Below, piece by piece: positions 43,489-53,131 of a DNA stretch of 64,000 bases. Positions within the stretch are counted from its first letter, which is position 1; the number at the start of each line of letters is the position of its first letter. The stretch is from NCBI GenBank assembly GCA_963576565.1, contig OY755044.1, forward strand, positions 54,531,783 to 54,595,782. Direction: 5' to 3'. Source of the stretch: Aspidapion aeneum. Taxonomy: Eukaryota > Arthropoda > Insecta > Coleoptera > Brentidae. The notes below the pieces were generated by a model. It was not told where the DNA came from. It saw only the letters and a program-made list of their open reading frames with translations, and searched no databases. The translations under genes and the position numbers were made by a program.

Positions 43489-44325
43489 TATATAAATTTA
43501 TATTGCGTTTATAGACTTCGAAAAAGCTTTCGAAAGCATTGCGCACTGGGCAGTAAAAGATCTTTAATTAATCACCGAATAGATCACAGATATACAGACT
43601 TAATAGCCAATATATGTAGTGAAGCAACAACATCAATCAAAATCCACAGAGGAACCAAGCCAATCCGCTTAAGGACAGGTGTCGGGGGTGACACAATATT
43701 TCCTAAATTATTTAACCAGGCCCTAGAAGATGTTTTGAAAAGCTTAGATTGGGAAGAAATAGGCATCAAAGTAAACGGACAATTCTGAACCACCAAGATA
43801 TGCTGATAATATCAATCAATCTAAAAGAAAATAGAACAAGTAGAGGAATATATAGGACCTGGGACAAATTATTAAACTGAAAAAAAAGCAAACAGCTGAA
43901 ATCAAGAGACAAGTAAGATTGGACTGGGCAGCATTCGGTAAATTAAGCTACATATTAAGAAATAAAAAATATCCTCAGTACCTCAAAACGGAAGTGTATA
44001 ACCAATGTATCCTTCCTGTACTTACCGATGAATCGCAGACCTGGACACTTACAAAATCAAACTTGGATAAGGTAACAAAAGCCCAAAGATCAATGGAAAG
44101 ACAAATGTTACATGTAAAGCTAACAGATAGAAAAAGGAATAAATTGATAAGAAATAAAACAAAAGTAAGGGATGTCAGAGCAGAAGTAGCAAAATTAAAA
44201 TGGAAATTTGCCGGTCATATTATCAGACAGAAAGACGATTGATGGAAAAAATGTATTGTAAACTAGAGAACTTGGCCAAAGATGGATTGACGAAGGCTAA
44301 ATAGAATAGATAGATAGAAAAAAGA
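43489..44325 (+). pseudogene. RTE-clade retrotransposon fragment, 5'-truncated
   Basis: This is a reverse transcriptase fragment of the RTE type. It reads HRIDHRYTDLIANICSEATTS, then GDTIFPKLFNQALEDVLKSLDW (GVRQGD motif damaged), then after stops WAAFGKLSYILRNKKYPQYL, CILPVLTDESQTWTL and LKWKFAGHIIRQ, the conserved C-terminus. It is fused in frame behind the THAP exon. The 3' end near 44295-44325 has a short (ATAG)n run, as RTE elements typically end in short tandem repeats. Confidence 0.82.
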
Positions 44326-44369
44326 GTAAGTTCATTTAAAGTTTAAATTAACATGTTACCACTTAAACT

Positions 44370-44525
44370 AGATTCATAGTTCTGTAAAGTAAGTAGTCAG
44401 ACATAAGAAACTATCCCACAAACATCCTGTTGTTCTTGACAGTAATAACTTAGCAGTAAGAAAGGAACCATTTTTATTTCTTACTGCTCACTTCATACTG
44501 CTTACTTCACGGTACTATGAATCAA
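44370..44525. mobile_element. Small foldback sequence, possible MITE
   Basis: AGATTCATAGTTC-GTAAAGTAAG on the left and CTTACTTCAC-GTACTATGAATC on the right form imperfect inverted ends of about 25 bp. Inside, AGCAGTAAGAAA and TTTCTTACTGCT also pair. No target duplication was found. Confidence 0.4.
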
Positions 44526-44799
44526 ACTTTAGGGTTGTTCTCACAAATTGTTTAAAAGTAATTTCTCTTCTATCTGTTTATTCTAGGTTTTGTTACATAT
44601 TTTTTAACATGATTAATGGCCACTGATATTTATTTCCAAACGTTTTGTTTGTTTTAAAAATTAAATGTAACACGCCTAAGCACAGTTTATTAGTTTTTAC
44701 AAAAAAAAAATACAAAATCGCCAAACTACAATCAAAACAAATAGCAGATGTTTATATCTCCCCATGTATATATCGGCCCACCAGCCGGCCAATTTGCGA

Positions 44800-44842
44800 T
44801 GTTGCCTTTTCTGGTTCGTGGCTCGTTAGTTTACGAAGGCTG
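44800..44842 (+). promoter_or_regulatory. Leader-like module, copy 2
   Basis: This is the inverted copy of 42772-42818. In sense orientation it lies about 120 bp upstream of the ATG at 44960, which supports a leader or promoter role, but no direct signal (TATA, initiator) is evident. Confidence 0.4.
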
Positions 44843-44959
44843 TGAAATAATTGATATTGTACTTATTCGAGCTTTGAACGTGGTGTTCAGTTATTTTCGG
44901 ACGTAGTTTTGTCTAAATTTTTTTAATTTAGTGTTTTGTGATTCTGTTAAAGACTGAAA

Positions 44960-45084
44960 ATGATTGGGTTTACAAAAGGACAATCAAACAATTTACCTAG
45001 AGTTGATATGTTTATGACTGCATTATACATTAAAAATTCGGAGGATTTTTCTCAAGCTGAAGTTCGTGGTGTAAAAACTCGCAA
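44960..45084 (+). CDS. First exon of an unidentified gene with splice donor
   Basis: An ATG at 44960 opens MIGFTKGQSNNLPRVDMF, ending ...SQAEVRGVKTR, and is followed by a strong donor (CAA/GTAAGTATA, GT at 45085). The LPRVD...F..AEVRGVK pattern resembles, from memory, the N-terminus of repetitive insect proteins that combine a SWIM-like zinc finger and a YqaJ-type nuclease domain. Later exons are not visible in the window, so it is either a stranded first exon or its continuation lies under later insertions. The function is uncertain. Confidence 0.4.
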
Positions 45085-45125
45085 GTAAGTATAAATACCT
45101 AAGTACTGTAAGTACTATAATATAA

Positions 45126-45128
<3 letters not shown>

Positions 45129-45182
<54 letters not shown>
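45129..45182. repeat. (AT)n microsatellite
   Basis: This is a continuous run of AT dinucleotides of about 54 bp just downstream of the exon at 44960-45084. Confidence 0.95.
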
Positions 45183-45187
<5 letters not shown>

Positions 45188-45514
45188 TATATAACCATAC
45201 TAATAAGTCTTATTAAAAATAAGTATATTAATTAAGTAGGTACCCACCTATTTAAAACACTGTTTAGAATGAGCTCTATAAACACTAGTGCTGATTTATT
45301 TTCATTTATACCTACCCACATAGGTACAGAGGGGTCCAAATTGGACACTTTTGATAGGAAACGCCCATTTCTAGCGGAGATAGAAAACACCTAACCTACA
45401 TGTTACGAGCTCGATTTTTGTTAAAACATTAATGCCGAAAACCGCACATCGATATCTTAAACTACTTTCAAGATATATATTTTCAATTTGGTGTATTTTC
45501 AACTCACCCCCGTA

Positions 45515-46035
45515 ACTTTTTTATTTATGAATATTTTTTATTACTGTAAAAATATTCCTGAGGCACTTTTTTAAGAGCAATTCAACTGTCAAATTAAATT
45601 TTATCTCTCACTTTTAGTTTTTGAGATATTACATAAGGTTTGTATTTTTCTTATGGAACGACCTTTTTTTTATTCGATTTTTGAAATCAGCGTAATTTTT
45701 TTTTTGTTTTTTATATTTTTAGTTTTTAGTTACCTCTTAACTTTTTTTTTTAGTTTGCTGAATAAGAATTGGTTTAAATTATCTTTAAATTATTTTAAAA
45801 AAATAAAAAAATAAAAATATAAAAATTTAATATTAAGTGTGAAACATCATTTTAAAGGAAATTTTACGCTAATTTTAAAAATCGAATAAAATAAGGATCA
45901 ATCCATAAGTAAAATATAAACTTTATGTAATATCTCAAAAACTAAAAGTGACAAATAAACTTTAATTTGACAGTTGAATTGCTCTTAAAAATAATGTTTT
46001 TACAGAAATAAAAAATATTCATAAATAAAAAAGTT
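45515..46035. mobile_element. AT-rich foldback element
   Basis: GTAACTTTTTTATTTATGAAT on the left and its reverse complement on the right begin long imperfect arms of about 150-200 bp, including a shared TTTTGAGATATTACATAA stretch. No gene lies inside. Terminal CAG..TA-type ends and a target duplication are not clear, so the true edges may lie further out (a left start near 45330 is possible). Confidence 0.55.
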
Positions 46036-46071
46036 ATGAACCGACTGGCCGTTATACTCATAAGGGGCCTG

Positions 46072-47085
46072 GGAGCGTATTTATGTTTCCGTGCTGATTT
46101 CACGGCAGCGCTGTTTTGAAATAGACACGGAAATGTTGCAACATATTTCGGGGGCGCAGGGGTTTACTTATTAGTGCACATTTAAAACTTAAATTGGATT
46201 CACGTTGTTTATTAGTTTGATTTTGAGGTGATATGTTTGTTAATATGAAAATTATGGAGCAGTTTGAAAGTATTTTTACTAATATTACTCAAGATTTTGA
46301 AATTCTTAAGTTTGAAGAACACTCTTCCATTAACTATATCTGCAAAGTTCAGTGTTCATTGTCTTACACCGGCAACTACGACGACAGATGTCGTTCTGTT
46401 ATTAATAAATTTTAATGATTTAAATGATTTACACTTAATTTCTAACCACATGAAAATAAAAAGTTTTAAAAACCTAACCTAACGAAAGCTAATCAATCAA
46501 ATCTAACCGAACCGAACCAAAGCAAACTGAACCAATAATTTTTTTCAACAAAAAAAAACTTTCCTGAGTTCCTACCCGGGATCCTAGAGGATGTAAATTC
46601 GAACCGAACCGATCCTAACTAAACCGAAACAAACCTAACCTAACCAAACTAAACTACAACACTATTCACACCCTTTAGGATCCCGGGAAAGAAGTCAGGA
46701 AAGTTTTTTTTAATTGTTGGTTCAGTTTGCTTTGGTTCGGTTCGGTTTGGTTCAATTCGGTTCGGTTCGGTTCTGATTCACATCCTCTAGGATCCCGGGT
46801 AGGAAGTCAGAAAGTTTTTCTTTTTTTAATTATTGGTTCAGTTTGCTTTGGTTTGGTTCGGTTAGATTTATGTTAGCGTTTTAACCTGACAGTTGAATAC
46901 GCTTTTGTAATAGTTTAATGAGCGATGTTCTCTTACAGATCCGTGCTCATTTCGAGATCAAAACTCTCAAAATCAACACGTATTTGAACCCAACTATATT
47001 TTAACATTTCCGTGTCTATTTCAAAACCGCGCCGACGTGAAATGAGCACGGAAACGTAAATACGTGGCCCGGGATTTTTCCAAGG
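46072..47085. mobile_element. 1-kb element with ~75-bp inverted ends
   Basis: GTTTCCGTGCT.ATTTCACG and TTTTGAAATAGACACGGAAA near 46090-46135 are repeated inverted at about 46995-47060. The outer ends look like GGGCCTGGGAGCGTATTTA and its near-complement. It contains a small frame (46233-46415, 60 codons, no family resemblance) and the AACCG foldback at 46495-46870. It is a non-autonomous element of unknown superfamily. Confidence 0.5.
46495..46870. repeat. AACCG/CGGTT foldback with CCCGGGATCC arms
   Basis: The left arm (AACCGAACCGAACCAAAG ... CTACCCGGGATCCTAGAGG, to about 46592) and the right arm (CCTCTAGGATCCCGGGTAG ... TTGGTTCGGTTAGA, from about 46783) are close reverse complements. A third, inverted copy of the arm (AGGATCCCGGGAAAGAAG) lies between them. 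Short runs of CCGAA/TTCGG units are present. It codes for nothing. Confidence 0.7.
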
Positions 47086-47324
47086 AGTGACGTCACAGCG
47101 GCTGCCGCGCATTTTGCTGTGTTTGAATATACCAGTCAGCGATTTCAACTTTAATTATTTATTGTAGAATAAGTAATGCGATTTAAGGGCTGATATTTGG
47201 TATAATGCGTTTTCATACAGAAACACACATTTTAGTAAAATAAAAGAAAAATGGGCAAGTTCCCTATTCTGTTAAGGGACGTAGACTGGGACTGCCTTAA
47301 GGATAATTATGGGTCTGTGCTCAT

Positions 47325-47645
47325 AAATTCGTAATACTACGTCTTTCCTACAAAGCCTTTATCGATGATAAACTGATTGGGAATATTGTTTTTAATGGCT
47401 AAATCAAATGCCAGTTTTCTAACTTCTTGTCTGGTTAGGCCAAATAATCGTTTCGAGAATTCCAATACACGTTCGTAAAAATTTTATTTGATCGTCTTAT
47501 ATGTCGCAGAGAAGTGTTGATTTTAAAATGCCGTAATTTTGACTGCACCTATTCAAGCCTTTCTCCTCAGTGCAGTGTGGTAAGCTCGAAGAGCTAAATC
47601 CATGTCCTGTTGAGACCATTTTCGATAGTTGCCTCGCTTTGCCAT
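47325..47645 (-). pseudogene. pogo/Tigger-like transposase N-terminus
   Basis: The minus strand reads MAKRGNYRKWSQQDMDLAL from 47645, the Psq-type helix-turn-helix start, preceded by TTTTGTTTCAG, which could be a splice acceptor. After stops and shifts, KRLFGLTRQEVRKLAFDLA and IKNNIPNQF follow, the CENP-B-type region. It is probably the front part of the gene whose DDE piece is at 42091-42489. Confidence 0.7.
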
Positions 47646-47765
47646 CTGAAACAAAACAACAATATCAACAACGCAGCGTAAAAATAAAAATACAAGCCGC
47701 CAGGCGAGGGTTTTTACACGTCGAAGATGTTAAACGCAATTTATGACTGAGATTTATGCAGTGTT

Positions 47766-48075
47766 TTATGCACAACTATGATCTTAAGATAAAAATATAA
47801 TTTAGGTAATAATTAGAAAAAACATTGATGTCTTAAAAATATTTTAACGCTAACGGGTGCTAAAGTACTGTTTAAAAGCCCACGGGTTCGGCGGTAAAGT
47901 ACGTTTATACGCCCTAAAATACTAGCGGTAAAGTACACTTTAACGCCCGGTTGTGCATAAAATGAATTTAAATCATAGTTTCCTAAATTAAACCTTAGTT
48001 TCTTAAATTAAACCCTAGTTCTCCAAATTGAACCATGGTTCTTCAAATTGAACCCCACTTCAATTTGGACAACGC
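47766..48075. repeat. Small foldback and degenerate ~25-bp tandem repeat
   Basis: TTTTATGCACAAC (47766) and GTTGTGCATAAAA (about 47953) form inverted ends around GGTAAAGTAC repeats. Directly after, three to four units like AAATTAAACC.TAGTT.CT run from about 47968 to 48060. No gene. Confidence 0.5.
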
Positions 48076-48489
48076 CTTTTGGTTCAATTTAGAAGATTGG
48101 CAACAAAAATAAAAATTATGTCAAATCTCTGTTCTGTGAAACGTTTTAATTGTAGTAAAATAGTAATTTTATAGGAAAAACTAAGTGTTTTCTACTAAAA
48201 TAACATTTGTTAGGCTTACCTCTACCTTTCACGCTCATTTTCCTTAACCCCTTGTGTCCCAGCAAAACAAATATTTTTAGTTTTATTACTGTTAAAAACT
48301 TTTTTTAGTTAAGGAGCACTCAAAATGGCCAAAGACAAAATTTTTTGGTCACCCCATACCCTAAAATGGTGGTGTGGGACTTAAAAGTCCCGTTGGGACT
48401 AAAGCGCAAAAAAATATTTGTTTAATTTTTCATATTTTTATGTAATTAGTTACTTATTAAAAAATACAAATTAAGCTACTGAAGTAATA

Positions 48490-50046
48490 AAAGAACATTT
48501 TTAAAACGAAATTTGATGGTATTCCAAAAAAAAATTTTCTTATCATTAACACAGAGGAATATGTTGCATAACCCGCATTTAGAATGTAGTCTAGACTCTA
48601 TTCCCACTGAAGAGCATTGTTCACATCGTGTTCTTTTTCTCAAAAACGGGCCAGTGCGCACCTCTGTTGGCCAGCCTTACATCATTGGCAACGCTGTAAT
48701 TATATTTAACCCTCTTGTGGCACTGTGGGTTGATGGTTGAACTACAAGATGATGATCCTTTTGTATTTTTTGTAGGCTTATAAGCTCTGCTCATAAACTA
48801 ACTCCTCTTCTAAAATCCAAGAGAGAAAGAGTTTCATCTGGGTTCATTTTTTTGTACACAATGTAGTTGTTAACAAACACCATATCCAAGATTCCAAAAA
48901 TACCACTATTTTTTGAAACGCCTGTCCACACAGTACGCCTGACGCAGTCTATCTGCCAGGAAAATTTGATAAAAGATAAACTGTTCTATTGTCATGCCAT
49001 TTAAAATTAGTAAGAGCCATATCTGACACTAGAATCAAAATCACCTCTTTGCATTTTCTTTTCTTCAGTCATATCTTTAGGAAGACCAACTCTGTTGCTT
49101 CTTATGGTTCCACAGGCCAGGGTGTTTTCTGTTTTTAGCTTTTCCAATAAATCTACAGTCGTAAAATAATTGTCGAAGTAAATTATTCTGTAATTTGCAT
49201 ATTTAATTTCCAAAGTTTTATCTTTCAACAAAATCATGCTTTTATCTACTGCCAATTCCCTTGTTCCATGAAAGAGGCTGTCAAACTGCTTATTTACAGA
49301 TTGAATAAAGGGTTTTAACTTGTAGGTTTTATCCTTGTTAACATTAGGAATACTTGAGTTATCATTCAAATGAAGCATTGACAATATTTGTTGAAACCTA
49401 TTTCTGGGCATTGCTTTTTCAACAACTTCTACTCCTAAATCATCATCATTGGCTTGGATGTTTATGGTGGCCCATAAAAAATTTATTCTCAAAAAACCAC
49501 ATAGTTCTTGCTCTTTCATATTGAGTGTTTTATCTCTGCGTCGCGTATAAATTACTTTGGAACAAAATATTTTCCATGGTGGATGATCCCAACATAGTCA
49601 AAAAGTAATCTGTATATGTTTCACAATCAGCAAACTTTTCTTGTACTGGTCCTTCAGGTTCATTGTATTGTGGGATAACTGTCTCAATATCTTTCTTTTT
49701 CCATTTTCTATCATCTCGGTTTCTTTTTTTCTCTCCTCCGTCAGAAATACGTTTTTGTCTACATTTGATTTTCTTTTTCTTTATCAATTTCTTTCTGTAA
49801 TAACGTTTCACGTTTGCTTGCCATTTCCGCTTGGTTACAATCTTCTTGCCCTAAAGTTACATTTGTGTTGCTACCAACTAGATTAATTAGCGAGATATTA
49901 TCTTCATCGTCACTGCTTGACTCTTCGTCAGTTTGGAAACCATTATCTAGTGGAGGCACTTCCATTAGTTGCTCAAGCTCTAAGGCAACAGCTTCCGCCT
50001 CAGCTAACAGTTCTGCGTCTGTAAGGCATCTTTTGTAACGTGACAT
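48490..50046 (-). pseudogene. piggyBac transposase with internal deletion
   Basis: This is a PGBD-type transposase. The N-terminus at 50046 is acidic (FQTDEESSSDDED), as in the family. Then follow PMENILFQSNLYATQR-like sequence and the domain with RNRFQQILSMLHLND and LAVDKSMILLKD (first catalytic D). YRIIYFDNYFTTVDLLEKL (second D) follows almost at once, so about 70-80 residues between them are missing. The rest is degenerate, with FKWHDNRTVYLLS-like sequence near 48980. The Cys-rich finger CEQCSSVGIESRLHSKCGLC lies at about 48560-48620. Several frameshifts. Confidence 0.85.
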
Positions 50047-50201
50047 GATTTTGCACTGTTAGTTCTAAAAATAGTTAAAAATAATTAGTAAAAAAACACA
50101 GTACTCTTACATTCCATTTAGAAATTTATTAACACATAATTTCTACTTTTAAGTCCTGGCGGGACTCACAAGTCCCGTGGAGAATAACCATAGTATTTCA
50201 A

Positions 50202-50594
50202 CAGTGGCGTAGGGTGCCCGAAAGGGCGGGGGGGGGGGGGGGGGGGGGCAACAGCTAAAAAGGGCGCCTCTGGAAACTGATGAAAAATCTTGTGACAAAA
50301 AAAAACAAAAAGGTCAAAAGGGCGCCTCTCACAATTCTTGCGACCAAAAAAAAACAAAAAAAAAGGTCATCATGTGTGAGGGGGCGGCCGATAAGTCACA
50401 AGGGCGCCTCTCACGAATCTTGCGACAAAAAAAAAAAAAAGGTCTTCATGTCATTTGGCACCCACTCAATTGGCCGTTACCGGCCCGACTTAATAAAGCT
50501 GAGGGCGCTTCGGCCACCTATGCGGCGCCACTACCCTCGGGGCGGGGGGGGGGGGCGACGAACCCCCCGCGCCCCCCCCCACGCTACGCCGCTG
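50202..50594. mobile_element. hAT-type MITE with G-run and internal repeats
   Basis: The 8-bp duplication TATTTCAA (50194-50201 and 50595-50602) flanks inverted ends CAGTGGCGTAGGGTG and CACGCTACGCCGCTG, the pattern of hAT elements. It holds an uninterrupted G-run of over 20 bases at about 50229, a second G/C-rich block at about 50540-50580, and three copies of GGGCGCCTCT...CTTG-GAC followed by A-runs. It is non-coding. Confidence 0.85.
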
Positions 50595-51528
50595 TATTTC
50601 AATAATTTTGGACATTTCATAAGCAATACTATTTCTTTTCAAGAAATAGAAAGGCAAAACAACAATCAAAAACAAAAAACTACTTACCAAGTCACAAATT
50701 TATTAATCTATTAACAAAAATAATTACTTGTAAATACACCTGTACCCTAAAACTTTTTTTTAGGTTATGTTGATGTTTTGCTTAAACAACCTAATTAAAG
50801 TTGCCCAAAACAAGTCACTAAAATCTTTTAGTACTAAAACGGCCGGAAAAAATGTTTTTTTATGTAAACTGTCGACCAGTAAACTGAGTGGGACTACAAA
50901 GTCCCGTGGTACACAAAGGGTTAAATATGAAAGCCAAAAACTACATTAAAATCGCCAAATAATTACTCTCTTCACAAAGCGCGTGACCACTTGTCGCAAC
51001 AGCTCGCAAGATACTGAAGTATGATGGCTGTGGTCGTTACTTTTTAACTATACCCCGCAGATGTCACCATTACATTTCGACTGTTTACTACCAATGCCTC
51101 CTAAGTGCGAAAATTAAAAATGTTCAGGAGGGTCAAAAAACAATTGAATTGTTTATTATTACAGAACTAGAATCTGGATTTATGGACACAGTTAAATGGT
51201 AATTAATTATTTTTGTTTATTTAAACTTTATTTGCAAAAAATGTCCCCAGTAATTATTTTTGTATATTTTAACAAGGTATTAGTATAACTTTTTATGTGA
51301 GATAGAAGGTAATGGTAATGGTAACAAGATTTTGTATTTTTTTCTTTTTATTTTTTATTAAAAGGAAAATTTCAAAACAGTTATCAATATTACATGGTAA
51401 CAAATCGTAAAACCTATAACAATAATCTTACTTACTTTCTTTATTGTATCCAAAGAATTATAATCTTATTACAAGGATTCCTACGTATCTAGTAAAACTA
51501 ATTTTTTTTTACCCTAAAACATATTTGC

Positions 51529-51983
51529 CTATGAAAAACCAAAAAGCGAATTTAGTAAAGAAGAATGGCAGGTTAAAAAACACAATAAAAAATTAAATAA
51601 ATTAGTAGGTTGACTACCTAGTGAAAGAATTTGGGATAGGGGGGAGAGAAAAGAGCCCGGTCTTTTGTATTCACCAATTAGATAAGATCTGTTTGGGATT
51701 ATTCCTATAATAGCATGTGCAATCTCTTTTGATGTTTCAACATCAAGATTGTCCAATGTTTCGACGAAAGTGATTGCATTGAGAAACAAGCCGGTCCGAT
51801 AGGGTCTATGCATAGGACAAGAAAAAAGGAGGTGGTAAATAGTCTCGTTTTCCAGCATATATAAGTTAGTGTGTGTGTACGGTAAACACCGTCTGTTGTT
51901 GCTCTGTTTATAGTTATGGTTTTTTGTGGGTTTTTAAACCGAATTATTTTAAAAAGTGATCTAATACGTAGTGTATTATACAC
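51529..51983 (-). pseudogene. Non-LTR retrotransposon C-terminal fragment
   Basis: The minus strand reads ENETIYHLLFSCPMHRPYR, the Cys/His motif near the C-terminus of R1/I/Jockey-type ORF2 proteins, followed by a less conserved tail. The upstream part (to 51983) is in another frame. The rest of the element is absent. It ends next to the 5' side of element C. Confidence 0.55.
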
Positions 51984-52034
51984 AGTCCCGCTGAGATATC
52001 AAAAAGTGAGTAAAGATCCTTTGATAAAGGAGAA

Positions 52035-53096
52035 ATGACGATTTGTTACATGTGTGAAGAAAACATATCAAGTCGAAAAAAACATTTATTCTGTTCTCAG
52101 TGCCCGCGAGCAGTTTATTCTGCTTGCTTGCACGATTCTGCGGATGTTGGCACACTTCTGAATGAAATTCAAGGACTTTCCTGGAGATGTGATGATTGCC
52201 TAGAAAAGTGCGTTATTGTGAATCAGAAAGAAATTAGTCAGCTGGTTGAAAAATCTTTATCGTCGGCGTTAGAAACCCTCAACAAGACTTTTGAGACTTT
52301 ACAGGCGAACCTGGTGACTGCGGTAGAAGACACAATAAGCAATGGCTTTATTCCTAAACCTGCCACCGCAACTGCAAGTTATTCTCAAATCGTTAAAAAC
52401 AAAACTCAACCTGCTGTCATTATTAAGCCCAAACAGGCTCAATCGGTAGACCAGACGAAACAAGACCTATTGGCGAATATAAATCCTAGTGAATCAGAAT
52501 TTAGTCTTTCGAAAATTCGAGCGGTGAATGATGGTGGTATAGTAATTGGGTGCAAAAATATAGAAGACAGTGAGAGATTTATAAAACTGGCGGAATCGAA
52601 GCTATCCGGCTCCTATGAAATTAAACAACTAAATGGTATCCATCCTCGAGTGCGCATTGTTGGTTTCTCTGAAGGTTTTGATGAAAATTCTTTATTGTCT
52701 GTGATGAAAAAATTAAACACGGATTTAATTAACAGCACCTCTGAGTGTAAGGTGTTAAAGATCTTTCCAACCAAGAAAAACGGTAATTTGTATCAAGCAT
52801 TATTGCAGACTGATAGGTTTACGTATGATAGGTTAACGAAAGTAGGTAACGTTTTTATAGGGTATGACTGTTGCAGTGTGTTTGATGGTGTGGAGGTAAG
52901 GAGATGTTATAGATGTAGCGAATTCAACCATTCGTCGAAAAGTTGTGATCCAGCTTTATGTTGTCCTAAGTGCGGACGAGATCATGAAATAATCAACTGT
53001 GTATCAACCACTATGTCCTGTCCTAACTGTACTAAATTAAACAATGGGCAACACCGAAATCGGTGTGACACATCCTGGAGCAATAGCAACTATTAG
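52035..53096 (+). CDS. Element C ORF1: PHD finger and zinc knuckles, intact
   Basis: This is the ORF1 RNA-binding protein of a non-LTR element, 353 codons, open. The N-terminus has a PHD-type finger (CYMCEENI, CSQCPRAVYSACL, CDDCLEKC). A middle domain has heptad-like sequence. The C-terminus has knuckles CYRCSEFNHSSKSC and CPKCGRDHEIINC plus CPNC. It probably packages its own RNA. The only breaks in element C are in ORF2. Confidence 0.85.
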   Translation: MTICYMCEENISSRKKHLFCSQCPRAVYSACLHDSADVGTLLNEIQGLSWRCDDCLEKCVIVNQKEISQLVEKSLSSALETLNKTFETLQANLVTAVEDTISNGFIPKPATATASYSQIVKNKTQPAVIIKPKQAQSVDQTKQDLLANINPSESEFSLSKIRAVNDGGIVIGCKNIEDSERFIKLAESKLSGSYEIKQLNGIHPRVRIVGFSEGFDENSLLSVMKKLNTDLINSTSECKVLKIFPTKKNGNLYQALLQTDRFTYDRLTKVGNVFIGYDCCSVFDGVEVRRCYRCSEFNHSSKSCDPALCCPKCGRDHEIINCVSTTMSCPNCTKLNNGQHRNRCDTSWSNSNY

Positions 53097-53131
53097 GTTT
53101 CAGTAAAACTCTGACTAACAGCTCACCTCAG

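Larger units (their letters stand above)
48248..50920 (-). mobile_element. piggyBac-type transposon
   Basis: TTAA occurs on both sides (48244-48247 and 50921-50924). The ends are CCCCTTGTGTCCCA and the inverted CCCTTTGTGTACCA. Subterminal hairpin motifs with GGGACT...AGTCCC lie at about 48387, 50162 and 50890. The transposase gene is on the minus strand. A 393-bp hAT-type MITE sits in the leader. The internal deletion in the transposase makes it non-autonomous. Confidence 0.88.

Noticed and set aside
47850..48075. Repeats considered as a CRISPR-like array
   Set aside because: Units are degenerate and contiguous with no unique spacers, and the genome is eukaryotic.
50280..50714. 144-codon plus-strand frame with Lys-rich and Pro/Arg-rich parts
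   Set aside because: It runs through the low-complexity repeats and G/C-runs of the hAT-type MITE and has no domain.
51160..51205. Possible 38-bp exon between tattacag and gtaatt
   Set aside because: AG/GT signals are common by chance and no reading frame links it to another exon.
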